Source: Rhypophila decipiens (lineage: Eukaryota; Ascomycota; Sordariomycetes; Sordariales; Naviculisporaceae). Taken from it: 64,000 nucleotides of DNA. Shown here one piece after another: positions 50,303 through 62,763 of this stretch. Where the stretch lies: positions 62,001-126,000 of the forward strand of contig MU858089.1 in assembly GCA_033297075.1 (NCBI GenBank). The letters run 5' to 3'. Position 1 is the stretch's first letter; the number at the start of each line of letters is the position of its first letter. The translations under genes were made by a program, and so were the position numbers. The notes under the pieces are model-generated. The model had not been told where the DNA came from and ran no database searches. It saw only the letters and a program-made list of their open reading frames with translations.

Positions 50303-52111
50303 CTTCGGTGATGACGGGCTGGGCTGGTATGGTCGATTCTGTAACGTCGAGGGCAGGTGGCGTCCGTTGAAAGTTTACCGTCACGAACGACGAAGATAAA
50401 CTCGGACGGGAAGGTACGCGGTGGCTTGAATCGGAGAGAACGGGAGTCGAAGTGCGGTGCGGGCCTGGGACTGTGCAGCGGCTGTGTCAGCAGGGACAAA
50501 CTCTAAGTGATCTCAAGACGAGGTTTGACAGGAGACATATCAACGTCGACGTCGTGGGTGAACTGCCAAAGATTGCCGCGTTTCTTTTTCTTTCTTTTTT
50601 CCTGGGCAGACTTGACGGGATGAAATCGTATCCGTAGCTCGAAAGTTACATACCTGGAAAGAATGACAGGCAAGGACGGGCGACGGCGCGTGATGAGGAA
50701 TTTGCGGCAATTGGATTGAGCGATGCTGCCTTTCAATTCCTGATGATTGCACTTCGTCGGGTGGACAATGGCCGTAAGAGACACCCAAAAAAAGAATCCC
50801 TCTCGCAGCGGGGCGCAGGTAGTGAGTGTGTGGTCGTCGGGAGGTGATCGACAACAAAGCAATTGGCTCGACTTCTTGGTCCTTGCGAACGCTTCTCTGG
50901 TACGCTAGTTCTGCAGTGGAAGCTCCGGGCGAGGAGAATCCCAGCTCTGGTTTGCACGGCTGATGGCTGCAAGGAATAAGCTTCCACGGCTTGTTATCGC
51001 AAGCAATGTGGAGAGGCAAGAATCCATAGCGTGTCTTGCCTTGGACAGAGCGTGGTAGGGCGAGGAAAAGCTGTCAATTAACGAACAGGGGGGCAGTTCA
51101 ATGTCAATGGTTAAGGTCTTCCGCCGGGCAGCGCGGGCAGGAGCTGGGCAAAATGTTGCGCCTGGGCAGAACCACAAAAAAAGGTCTAGAGGGGCCTTTT
51201 GAGCACGAAAGGAGGAAAGGCTGATGAAGGCAACACCACCCCATTTGAACTCCCCGCGCTTTTCCGCATTTGAATTGAACTCAAGAATGTGCACATTTGC
51301 ACATTTGAATCAGTTGGTAAGAAATATCTCAAAGAATTCTGCCCCATCAGCCCACCTTGATTCTAAGACTCTTCCAAACGTAAAAGGTGCTACGAACAGG
51401 TTTTGGTTACAACATTTCATCGGTTGCACACGTCTTCTGAGAAATCTACACGCTACGGTGGGAAGCTTGGGACAGCAGCAGAGAGCCCAGGCCGATGGTC
51501 GAATCGTCGATCGATCCCAGCACTCAGCGGCTGCCTTGGCAATTAGCGCAGCAGAGCCGATCTGGGCCTCTCAAAGCCTGGAATCTCAAAAAAAACCAGA
51601 AGGCGCCCAGAGACAAAGACCCCACTGTGCTGACACATCGACAGTTCGACACGCTGTTCGCAACTCCAAACGGGCTCCGTTCTTGATTCGCCGGAAGGTA
51701 CCAGCACCGAGTCTCTCCGGACAATTTTCCCGTGCTCGGAAAATTATTGGCCTGTCAACGAGGTGTATCTCGGTCGGGGTTGTGCAGAGGTATCACGAGA
51801 TTCGTCTCATATGGATGTTTCGAAGTTTCAAACTTCAACACCTCATTTGAGGCTTTTGATAACACACAGACCTCGACCGGGCCCTTGCAGAAGAATAAAT
51901 GAACCAATTACTATAGTACTAGTGATACTGAGCTCCCCAGTCCTTCTTTGGCTTTGTTCTCCTATCTTATAACGGTTGCCATTGTTTTCCCCTTTTGTTC
52001 TCCCATGTCCCATCTCTTATAAACCCAAGACTAAAACACGCAAAAGAAGCCACCGAACGGGACGTCAAAGGGTAAAGGGGATTCATAATCATAACATCAC
52101 AATTCATACAA
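50303..52111. other. SLN1 upstream region / ArAE downstream region
   Basis: 1.8 kb containing the SLN1 promoter and leader and the 3' UTR of the ArAE-type gene. A 208-codon open frame on the plus strand (51224-51850) has no recognisable domain and biased composition, so I do not call it a gene. A short direct repeat, GCACATTTGCACATTTG, lies near 51290. Confidence 0.45.
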
Positions 52112-55100
52112 TCATTGCAACAAAACAGCCCTCTCCTCATCCAACTTGCCAAAAAGCTCCTCAACCTGCTTAGCCACAGCTTCCAGCTCCTGTGCAACCT
52201 GGCCAGTAACCAGCGCGTACGCATACAAAAGCGCATAGTCCTTCTCTTCAACGGTAACTGAAGATAACGTGCCCAGGCTCCAGGCTGAGCTACCCCCCAA
52301 GCTGTTGCGGCGAATATTCAGATGGAAATTCGGGTTTCTATCGCCCATGATTTTCTTGGTACCAGCCTCATCTTCTTCCTCGTCAATAGCTGGTGGGAGC
52401 CGGTTCTGATCATGTTCAGTCAGGGCATGCTCCTTTCTAAACAAGAAGATCTTTCCCAGGAGCCTATCTCTGGTGGAGGTCACACTAGGAATCGCATCTG
52501 TGAGCGGGTACTCGAGCATCAGGCTTGAGGCCAGAACCTGGAAAACGTGACAGATGCGATCACAGAGCTGCGCCCGTTCGTCGGCCGTGAAGAGGAGGAG
52601 CGCCCGCTCGCCCTCGGTCAAGTGGCCTTTGCGTTGCGTGACCAGCGACATGGCATGAAAGGCGTCCAGCAGCCTGTGTGTGCATTTCATCAACTTCGCG
52701 CTCCTTTCGCTGGGAAAAGGTCCACGCAGTTCAAACTCGTTGGCGGCGCTGGCCCTGAGCGCGTCGAGTCTGTTGGCATACTTCATAAGTGCTGCCTGTT
52801 CGCCCGTCTTCAGATACGATCGGCTGCAATCGCTCCGTAAAAGGATGGCCAGCGGACCTCGTTTCCAGATCAAACCCATCTGGAGATAGAGCATGCTCAG
52901 TCCTTCCTTGAATTTCCTGCGGGCCGAGATGGGCCAGATCAGTCGGCAGACAAACAAGCCCCAGAGGATACCAGCCGTGACGGCAAAGAATCTGTGGCGC
53001 ACGATTTCTCCTATGATTGGGTTCGAGCCTCCTTCATCGTCGTCGTCGTCGTCCACTTTCTGCGACAGGCTGTAGGCGTACAAGGTCGACACATTGTATG
53101 CCAGCAGTGTTATGCGGCCAAGCGGCGCCTTTCCTTGTGCAACTATCATCCAGAAACTCCAAAACGCAACCAGCCAGCCGAGGAACAAGAGACCGATGGC
53201 GTTTCCCTGGGTGACGGTCCAATTGAAGTAGGATGTTCCAGCACCGATGATCGTGCCCATAAACCTCGCCCATCCGGTGGTGTTGGAGGCGCCAACAGTC
53301 ATGGAGCACACAATCATGAAGGACAGAAGGCCCCATTCACCTCTCCAGTGCTGGTACGTGTCTCTGGTCTGCGGGAGAAAGGCAAACATGGCCCACAAGG
53401 CGGCACCAATCCCGACCTTCAGGCCAAATCTGACTATTTCGTGATTATTACCAGTTAACGACGGCCCATGTGGTCAGAACAACGAAGGTTAGGAAGCACA
53501 ATCACTCACTCTCATCCCTAGCCAGCTTTCTCAATAAGCTCAAAATCTTCTGGGACACTCTTGCAACGATTTTACTCGCTTCTGGTGCATCCTGCCAGGC
53601 ATATGTATCTCTTCTACGAAGCATTGCATCCGGAATCCCTCTAGGAATCGCTCCTTTTTTGATTGGTTTTATCAAACTCTCGCGCTCAGATGGGTGGCTC
53701 GACTCGTATGGCAAAGCTGGAGACTTCCTGGAAGGGTGATCCAACGGTCGCCACCATCGCAACCAATGCCAACTTCTGGACCTGAAGTCGTCGGCATGTC
53801 TCAAATCATCCAGAACGTCTAGGTACTTTTGCATCTCCTCGCCGAACGCCTGGAGGCTGAAACTGAAGTGGCCGCATGCGGCAGCGACTTCCTCAAAGTC
53901 GGCTTGGATCCTCTCCGACTTGGCCCGCCCAAACTCGAGATGTTTGTACAGCTCCTGTAGCGCATTTGCTCGCGCGCCGTTGAAAAGGCCCAGGGCATCT
54001 GTCAAGCTCTGGCGGAAATGATCGTTGATCTTGATCTCGTAATCCGGTGCCGTCCCAAACGGAGGATCACGGAGTACTTCGGACAGCGTATAAGCCAACG
54101 ACTTCATCGATGGTCCAAGCAGCGCAATAAACAGCTCGAAGATCTCGGATGGGTGCCGAAACGCCGGCGAGTGAGCAGACGGGCCACCGGATAACCTTCG
54201 TTCGGTGGACCGGGCAAGCGCATCCTCGTTACTCTCCTCGGAGGCCTCGTCGATGGCGGCAAGTGCAAGGAAGCGCTCTCTATTCGCCTTGACTGTGCCG
54301 GACAGCGACCTCTGCAGGGTCGGGGACACTGGAGAGGCGAGTATTCCCCCTCCCCCGGGGCTCATAATGCCCGACATTATCGAGGCCGCTGCAGACGAGG
54401 GTTCGGCGACTTCTTTCAAGAGGGCAAGCTGGGTATTAGCCGCGCTCCTCAGGGCACCAATGCTCTGCGCCAGCGTCTCCATACTCTTGACGACGGCCCT
54501 ATCTAGTTTGTAAAGCTTCTCATAACCGAGGAAATACCTCTCAAACTTGGCCTCTCTCAAGTTCTTGGTCAAGGTTGGATAAACCGCCGCGTACTGCCCA
54601 GATGCGACAGCGAACTCGGCATCGAGCAAATCGTCCTCGGAACCACTCAGAAAACCCTTGGTAATCATAGCTAGCATATCTCCGAGGCTTATTGAAGCCT
54701 TGGTCATGCTCTGGCGCAGCAAAGAGACCGCCGAGACCCTCCAGACCAACAAGTTCACTGCCGTGGTCGTTGTAATCCCCATGATCAACATCTTGAGAAT
54801 CTGCACAATCTTCTGATTTGAAAACACGCCAGTCAAAACTGCCGTCTCTTTGGTCACCACGCCAATGATGGCCAGACTGGCCAACGTAGAGCCTACATTC
54901 ACCAGCGGATTGTTCATGCGCTGCTTGACCCATCCTATGAAGCCAAACCCGCCGCCAATGAACACCACAAGAACCAGTGTGTGCGCTAGCCCGAGGAGCT
55001 CCCACGACCCGCCAACCACGACAGAAGTACACATGGACAGTATGGACACGACCTCGGCATATGTGACGGCGACAATAGCGATCAGCACAGCCTCGATCAT

Positions 55101-55654
55101 GCTTCCCGCTGTCCGCGCCGGGTGGAAGTACACCGTTATTGTAGCCACCACGTGTTTTCCATCGAGCTTTCCCAGGAAATCGGCGATGGGCGACAAGAAC
55201 GTAGCCAGACTAGCGAGCGTGTAGGCCAGGGTGCACTTGAGCACACCGCGGCCAACCGGGGAGTTGAGCCATGCTCCGAAAGACAACACAGCTGCAACAA
55301 TCTTCTGTTTTGTAGCATATAGACGGGATTCTCGCGAAGAGGCCGCTAACGTGGAGGCGTCATCGAGATCGTCCAACTGTCCGTCGCGTGCGCCGAAGGC
55401 TGCGGATGGGAGGTAGGCTCGGAGGGTAAAGTTGCGCCGGACGCGCTCCCCCGTCGCGGGAATGATGAAGGTGCCATTGCGGAGTTTCTGCCGGCGGATG
55501 CTTGCATTAGCTTTGTTGCTTCTCTTCCACGAGGATACCCGCTCAATATTCCAACCGAGAGGACATGGCAAAGGAGACTTACAGTTCGCTTGGATGGCCG
55601 TCGCGGTGGCCATTGGCCCGTTGACGGCGTTGGCGATGTGGTAGAATTGCTCAT
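52112..55654 (-). CDS. ArAE_2 / FUSC-like integral membrane transporter
   Basis: Putative efflux-type membrane protein of the fungal aromatic-acid-exporter-like (ArAE_2_N, FUSC-like, DUF2421) family; yeast Bre4 is a relative. 1,123 aa. Exons 55654-55583, 53510-55487 and 52112-53433. Exon 1 encodes MSNSTTSPTPSTGQWPPRRP and joins through a 95-nt GTAAGT...GGCAG intron with branch GCTAATG, giving SKRTKLRNGTFIIPATGERV. Reading the second exon's frame straight through the intron to an ATG at 55670 gives a poorer N-terminus. Two blocks of about six hydrophobic helices (about 90-320 and 690-860) flank a long cytoplasmic loop, the duplicated FUSC/ArAE plan. A run of seven acidic residues (VDDDDDDEGG) lies between C-terminal helices, and a coiled C-terminal tail follows. 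Substrate unknown. Confidence 0.88.
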
Positions 55655-56770
55655 GCCGAGCCACCATCAACTTGCTGTTACCTAATCCCCACAGCAGCTC
55701 TCCAGCTCATAGCGAAGCTCTCGCCAGGGGATAACACTTGGCAGTGGGCGGATGTATTTTGTATTTTGACGGAGACGGTCGGTATGGATGGCGTTTGTTG
55801 ACCAGGAGTACACTTGTATATACTAACAGCTGAGAAACAAAGAATATCTTATAGGTGTCGGAAACACTACGCGACAGGAATAGTTGCGATGATTTCCAGG
55901 TTTTGTCGGCGGGTCGACTCGACTTCTTTGGCCCAGTACTTGGGTGGCACAGCTGAAGGTGGTACAAATCCACAACGAAGGTGCCGTCATCCGGATCCCC
56001 TCGTGGAATCCTCGTTAGCTTTGCTGGACGCAAGTGATGCAGGGCGGCGCCTGCCGATTAATGCTGGACCCAGAAGCCATCACTTTCCATGCAGCACAGC
56101 TCTCTGGTTGCAGAAACCATGCTCGGTAGCTTGACGCGACACGGATCTAGTCTGTATGGATACAATGGCACAAAGGGAATTGATACGGGATGATATAGCG
56201 TATTTTCTTATAGGCAATACAGTACATGATTGCAATTCCACCAAAATTCTCCATGTCAATTTTTTAAAAATAAAACCACGAGACTTTTTGTTTCAAAATA
56301 GTACAACAGACATGGGGAAGAATATCACCGGATTCCACAACTGGGTATTTTACGGCGACACTGTGACACCGTTGGGCCCTGTGCGGGGTGAAATACATAT
56401 TACACAGCGTACAGTGTAATTACAGTGCCGATAAGTGGTCCTCGAGATGCGATAGCGGGGTGACGATAGTTATTCGTAAGAGGTGATGGTATTCCCAATC
56501 CGTCAAGCTTCAATGATATGGTGAGTGGGATGATCACGCCCTTTGAGGTTTCTCAACGGTTTGTTGACACATCTCTATTTAATCCAATCTAGAGTTTCTG
56601 GCTGCCAGGCACTCCTACTCCGTACTTGGCCGTATCTCTGGTACCTTAGCTACCAGTACTGCTTCATGAATCGTAACTTTCTCCTCCTCCTCACAGTTAA
56701 ACGACTCGATAGTACAAGCTTTCATATGCGAACAAGCTCTCTTATCTTCAGACGATCGACCATCACAACC
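55655..56770. other. Divergent intergenic region, ArAE gene to HAD gene
   Basis: 1.1 kb holding both promoters. An AT-rich stretch at 56190-56300 stands out. No further gene or clear motif is seen. Confidence 0.5.
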
Positions 56771-57768
56771 ATGGCCAAACGATTTGCTCCCCTAAACAAG
56801 CCTTTACCGGCTGAGCTGGACCCCAATGTGCGAAAGTTGGAGGGTGTCGTCTTCGATGTTGACGGGACGTTATGGTAGGTGACTTTTGTTTTCCTCGCCA
56901 TCTCATCCATGGGCTCTTCACATTCTAGGAACTCATAATATGTATCCTCCACAGCTCATGGAATTTGAGACAAACCATCAAGCTTCATTCATCAGGCTCA
57001 TGTCAACAGGACAATATGACTTCATAACCCATATCCCCCTCGAAACAAAAACAAAAACAAAACAAAGTCACTGTTCTAACATGACATAGTCTCCCCCAAA
57101 CATACATGTTCTCCGAAATGCGATCAGCCCTAGGAATCCCCAAAAGCATCGACATCTTAGAGCACATCTACTCCCTCCCAACCCCCGAAGCCCAATCAGC
57201 AGCAATGGACTCGATCCGGGCCATAGAGCGGCAAGCAATGGCCTCCCAAGTCGCCCAGCCCGGCCTCGTATCCCTAATGTCCTACCTCGACTCACGCAAC
57301 ATCCGCAAAGGAATCTGCACCCGCAACTTTGACCTCCCCGTCCAAAACCTCCTCACCAAGTTCCTCTCCGGGTCGCACTTCCACCCCATCGTCACCAGGG
57401 AGTTCCGCCCGCCCAAGCCAGACCCGGCCGGGATCTTGCACATCGCCAAGAGCTGGGGTTTGGTGCGGAAAAGTACCGGTGAGGCGGGGATTCCGAGGGT
57501 GAATGAGGAAAGCCATACGCCCGTTCCTCAGGGCGCAGGCGAGGATAGTTTGCGAGAGACGGCCGAGGGTGAAGATATTGCCGATGCTACGGGTTTGATC
57601 ATGGTGGGCGATAGCATCGATGATATGACTGCTGGACGGAGGGCCGGTGCCAAGACGGTGTTATTGGTTAATGATGTCAATCGACATCTTGCTGATCATG
57701 AGCATACGGATGTGGTGATTTCGAGGTTGGATGAGTTAATTGATTTACTTGAGAACGGGCTTGTTTGA
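56771..57768 (+). CDS. HAD-superfamily phosphatase
   Basis: Small haloacid-dehalogenase-like phosphohydrolase, 260 aa, similar in layout to yeast YOR131C. Exons 56771-56874 and 57090-57768 with a 215-nt intron; the join rebuilds motif I as FDVDGTLCLP (nucleophile D29, acid D31). Motif II is the Thr in GICTRN, motif III the Lys in RPPKPDPAG, motif IV GDSIDDM. The helical cap lies between motifs I and II. Start chosen at ACCATGG, an excellent fungal context. An in-frame ATG at 56726 would add 15 residues, MRTSSLIFRRSTITT, which look like a mitochondrial presequence, so dual targeting is possible. A Glu-rich insert precedes motif IV. Substrate unknown. Convergent with OSH3. Confidence 0.88.
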
Positions 57769-58078
57769 GAGACGGCAAGTCTGGCCGTGAACATGTCAGC
57801 CGGCACGTACATCTTACTAAAGGCGAATAGAATAGCGTATTAGAGTAGGAGGCAAAAATTAGACCAGGGAAGAGGCTAGAGGGAAGCAAATCCACGTACT
57901 ATTGAGGATCCGTTTCCGAAAAATAGGGCCTGAAATGAATGACATGGGCCTATGGACGACAAATAATAGGCGTATACCAGGTCTCATATGTATAGCTTGC
58001 CAGATTCTTCATTTCTCAAATACAAAACTTCAGAACAAAAGCCTAGGCTACCTATCTTCACATATACTCACCGTATTA
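57769..58078. other. Convergent intergenic region, HAD gene to OSH3
   Basis: 310 bp between two 3' ends, AT-rich towards OSH3 with several possible poly(A) signals. No gene is seen. Confidence 0.5.
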
Positions 58079-61000
58079 TTATACAGCCTTGATACCATCA
58101 AACACATCTACAACCCCAGCCCACTGGTTTTCCTTGCCACTATTACTCCTCTCCTCCCAATATCCTTCCTTCCCGCCTTTAATCCTCCAGACCTCCTCAA
58201 CGCCCTCACTCCCGCCAGAGACTTTGACAAACCACCTAGGCCTCCAATCCTCCCCTCGCTCTTCCATCTCCCGCCTGCGCTCCCTCTGCCGTTCCTCAAG
58301 CTGCGTCTTGACCTCCTCGGCCCTGTCCAAATCGCCCTTTTCACAAAGCCTCTGGTCCGGCCTCAGCCGACTATCCGTGGGCGCCAACCGTCCATTCTCC
58401 AATGGGGTGATTTCATTCAGCGCCGCAGCAAACTGGGTCAGTCCATACGTTTTGGCGCAATCACTAACCAGATCCCCGACTTTCCAAACCCATTCCCCGC
58501 CAGGACTGACCTTGAGTCCCGCAGTCCAAGTCCCCGACATAGTAACACCAGCATGTCCCCCGTCAGCAGCAAACAAATCAACAGTAACCTCCTCCCCCCG
58601 GCCCCCAAACACACCCTTGCTCTTAAACTCGACAACCGCCTTCTCCCCAAGCGTCTCGTTGTTAACGTGAAAGTTACCCACCGGCTCGACGTACTTCTCG
58701 CCCATGACGACATTGCGCAAGAACATGGTGGCAATCCCCCAGCTGTACAGCTCCTCACTGCCATCGCTCAACCGCAGCGCGACTCTGACCCGTCCCTCGG
58801 TGGTGATCTCGGCGCTCTTGCCCCAGAACTTTTGTGACGGCGCGGGGCTCTGCGAGAATGACCAGCTGCCGTTGGACGCGTCGGCCTGCATGGCTAGCCG
58901 CACCGGACGATGGCTTACTTTCTCCACCAGCAGGCGGAACCCGCCTCCCGGTACTTCGGCGTCTGACCGGAGGAGCTCAAAGGTCTCGCCCAGGAGCGGG
59001 TTGAAGGGTTTCCGGATAGCACGTTCTTTCGCTCGAGAGTTGCTAAACGATGAGATGGCAAAAGCGGTCATGTAGGCAAGGCGGTCTCTGGAGGTAGCTT
59101 GCTTGGCTGCTGTGTTGAGGAGCTGGGCATATTCGAGCTGTTCAGCCACGCGCTGGGTCAAGGACAAGGGCTCGTTGGCAGAAACTGGCATGCTGATGGT
59201 GCTCAGATCCTTGCCTACGTTTTTACGCACAAAGGCGATGAGACTAGGCGGAGGGACGGTGGCTTGTGGGATTGTTTTGCGCCGGGGGACCGTCTCCGTG
59301 ATCGGGAGTGGCACCAGAGACTTCGGTTTGAGAGGGAACAGACTGCTTGCACCGTCTGTCGCCGCGTGGGGCGAGTAATCCTCATCATCCTCCATGGAGG
59401 ATACAGATGACGACTCGTGAATGGAGGCTTCTTCGGCATCGGACCCAGGCGTGTCTTCCTCGCTCTGGTGGTCAATGATCATCAGTTGGTTCTGCGATCT
59501 CTCCAGATCACCAGCCTCTGCGTCAAAAAACTCATCAGTGGAAGTCGACTCCATGCTATGCCTGGAGATTGAAGAGGTCGGCACCGGTATCCGCCTGCGT
59601 TTGCTGGTTGCTAATAACTGGGAAAATTCGACCACCACCGAGTCCAAATCACTGAGTAAAGCTGCACAGTGGTCATGTGTAGTCCGCTCTTCATGAGGTA
59701 TCTTGGAAAGCCGCTTGTTGGTGCCATTGGTGCTAGTCATTGTCGTTACGGTGCTCGGGGATGGGACAGCCAAGGAAGAGCCCACTACAGTCTGAGACGG
59801 ACCAGGAGTGAGAGGTGACGGCATCCCAGAGCTCGCCTTGCGCTTCCAAAAGGGCCGCTTCTCCTGCGTGGGGGTAAAGTAGCCCTCGGATTCTTCCGAG
59901 ATGGACGGGGTTCCGGGTGTCAGATGTGAGTAGGACAGGCTCTTTTGCTGTTCGGCAGCCATGTCCTTGACCAACCGCCGTAGGGCATCCCTTGTGCCAA
60001 CCATGCGGCTGACTAGAGTCTCGACCTGCTTCCATTCCCTATCCTCCTCCTGCACAGTGTTCGGAACATTGGTAGTGACCCGCAGAGCCCGGCCTGTCTC
60101 GGGGGACGATGGTTGGTTAGTAGCCACGGCCTCCAGGCCCCGGGCAATTCGGCTTGCTCTCTCTAGAGCCCGAGCCCAATCACCAAACTCTTTTGGATTG
60201 GCCGCCCTCAAATGCCATACCTCGGCTCCTGAGTCAATCGTGATCTCACGGCGCCGTTCGTCAGCAGCAATGGCGGCCAGGCTCAGGGGAATTGCTCCCC
60301 TCAATGCCGACGAATTGCGGTTGTGATAATATGACAAGGTACAGGTCGTGTAGTCGAGGGAGAAGAAGCGCCGCGCATAGCCTTGGCCCTTCTTCCGCCG
60401 CCTCTTATGGAGAGTGCCAACATGGTAAGAGGTGTTGGAAACGACGTCGCTCTTCCCAGCAACTGAAGTCGCTCGGGCGCGTGCGCTGGCTCCATGACTG
60501 TGTAAGCTGTCTACCGACATTCGCGCGGTACTGTGCTTTCCGAGGCTTGTCCTGCTTGCACTAGCATTTGGGCCGGCCTGAAGATTGGGTAGATGGTGGG
60601 CAGTTTGTGGCGGCGCACCGGTTGGGTATGTGAGGAGGACGAAGGTAGCCGTTTTCGATGTCTGTTTGGAAAATGTATTGTCGAACACCAAGCCAAACAT
60701 GCCGCCGCTGGTGACGTCGTAAGTGCCCATCGACACCTTGTCAGCCTCGCATTTCCCATGCCATTTGATGGGTATGAAGCCCTTCTTTGCCAGCTGGTTC
60801 TGCGCTGTGCTGGCATCTTTTCTCCCAAAAAGTGAACCTCTTGCGCCGTTCTCGACTGTGCCCTCAATGTGTTGCTCCTGGGCGCTTGATTCGTCCGACT
60901 GCGTCGTTAACCCGGTGGCTCCGGTGCCTGGATGTTTGACAACGCCAAAGTTTCTGTTCAGACTCCAGTATCAGCACTTTCCATCCCGGAAGGCTCGCCT

Positions 61001-61305
61001 TGTTTGATTCCGCCTTACATGGACTTCTTATGCGGCTGGACGCTCCACGAGATGGTATGCCCCTCCTCGACCTTGACCCATCGCACGATATACGACTATA
61101 TTTGCCGAGGGCAGAAGTTAGCCATACGTCCAAGCAGATAACTTGATATACATGCCCGCCGACAAGTGCACCGAGCAGACACGCGCATGCGGAGAAACGG
61201 CCAGAACTTGTGCGGCAACGGGCAGATGGCGACTCTGAGAAAAGGGCGCCTTTGGCTGGTCTTGCGTACCTTGCTATGAATTTCCAACTGTTCGATGCCC
61301 GCCAT
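58079..61305 (-). CDS. OSH3: Oxysterol-binding protein homologue, Osh3 type (GOLD-PH-ORD)
   Basis: Lipid-transfer protein acting at ER-plasma membrane contacts. 995 aa. Exons 61305-61270, 61095-61019, 60953-58079; all phases agree and the short 5' exons restore MAGIEQLEIHSKSYIVRWVK, the expected Osh3 N-terminus. Domains: GOLD-like (about 13-150), PH (about 215-310, beginning YHVGTLHKRRRKKGQGYARR), FFAT-like motif EFFDAEA at 512-518 for binding VAP proteins (position 7 is Ala instead of the usual Glu), and the OSBP-related lipid-binding domain (about 620-990). The OSBP fingerprint reads VEKVSHRPV near residue 712 instead of the canonical EQVSHHPP, so sterol binding should not be assumed. Acidic Ser-rich linkers separate the domains. 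Convergent with the HAD gene; SPT6 lies upstream in tandem. Confidence 0.93.
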
Positions 61306-62763
61306 CTTGTAAGTGTGCTCAGTGATTCGTTTTCCTTGGAATCCAACGCGCCCTTTGGTGCTTCTGGTTGTTCAGGGCAAGATCGATTGGCCTCGGGCCT
61401 GGTCGGGATGGTAATAGAGATTGTCTACCGAACTGGCATGTCCAGGTTGCGCAGAGACCGCCGGGCGAGGAATGTAGACCCCGAATGGGCCGAATCCTCT
61501 CAACTCGCAGTGTCCAGTGATATGATGCAGCAGTGCCCGGGCGGGCTACCAAGATATGCACGGTACTCGTAACAGGAGGCGTTGCGTCTGCGATGCGAAT
61601 GCGAATGCGGATACTCGTCGCTGTGGCTTAGGTTGTTCGGCCTCTTTAATGTTATAATCTTATCATCGTGGACTGTACGTGTTTGCTGCCTGGTTGGGAT
61701 GCCTGCCTTCGGCTGCACTGACGGTCTGACCTGAATTGGCTCGGGGACGCGGAGAGCGAACCCTTCCGTTCTTTCGGATGGCACCCAGGGGTTGTGGAGT
61801 TGGTTGTTACGAATGGAGCTGGGAACATTTCTTCTAGGCCTTGGATTTTAGTGCCCGTAGCACCTGTCATCCACCGACAAGCTGGCTTGTTGCCCGCCCG
61901 GGCCTCTGCCGCCCCTCACATCAGCCTTACGGCGGGGCTTACGCATGCCTGGCACAGACAGCCAGGCAGGCAAGTCGCTAATACATGTAACTGGGTGTGA
62001 ACATTCTGACAAACTTACATGAGAGGCCTCACATACGCACATGCATTTGAACTTTTCTTTAATGTGCATTATTAGTCCCTCTGATACATCTAAGAGATCA
62101 ATCATATACGTATAGGGATATCACTGAAGCGGTATATAATTCTTTCCACGCCCCTTCATGTTTTTGGGACTAATTGGCAAGTTAAGTTGTAACCTGCTAT
62201 GGATGACGTTGTTTCGGTCTCGGCACAGCAGTCCTGGGCTGAGAACCGCCCTCTCCTGTTATGAGGTAATTTGGATACTATCATTTATCTCTGTGGTAAA
62301 ATTGCTCCATCGTGCCAAGATTGACACATATCATCGTCGCCATCCTCCAAGGAACCGAGAGCTTTGTGCGGCTGTGCCATCAGCCGTTGTTCCGATACTG
62401 CGAGTCTGAGTGAGAATCATCCACCACCACAACTGTGCCATTCTGCAATCATTATCCAAGACCGGTCGAATCAGGTAACATATTGCAAAGACCTGTCAAA
62501 CGCAAGACTCTCCTGTAATACTGGTTGAATATTCGTTCTATGTAGATTATGTAGAGACCCCATCATTTTTCATCTCGCTGTTCATCTAGGGCACAAGAGA
62601 TAGAGTGATGTTACAACGCATTACCAAATGACCTGGAGAACGGAGAGCCAGGAAAGACAGGCAAAGGCAGGGGGCCACCACCAAATTTATAGGCCACTTC
62701 CTTCTCGCCGCCCCTTCCCCTGAAAAAAACACATTCCCTCATCTTGTTGTATCTCCTCGACTA
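61306..62763. other. Intergenic region, OSH3 upstream to SPT6 3' end
   Basis: 1.46 kb containing the OSH3 promoter and SPT6 3' UTR. Open frames here are short and unrecognised. A short run of CGAATG/GCGAAT hexamers lies near 61590-61610. Confidence 0.5.

Noticed and set aside
51224..51850. 208-codon open frame on the plus strand between SLN1 and the ArAE gene
   Set aside because: No recognisable domain, composition unlike the neighbouring genes, and it overlaps expected UTR/promoter sequence; chance open frame is more likely.
55488..55670. N-terminal extension of the ArAE protein from the ATG at 55670
   Set aside because: It reads through a good intron; the spliced start at 55654 gives a better N-terminus.
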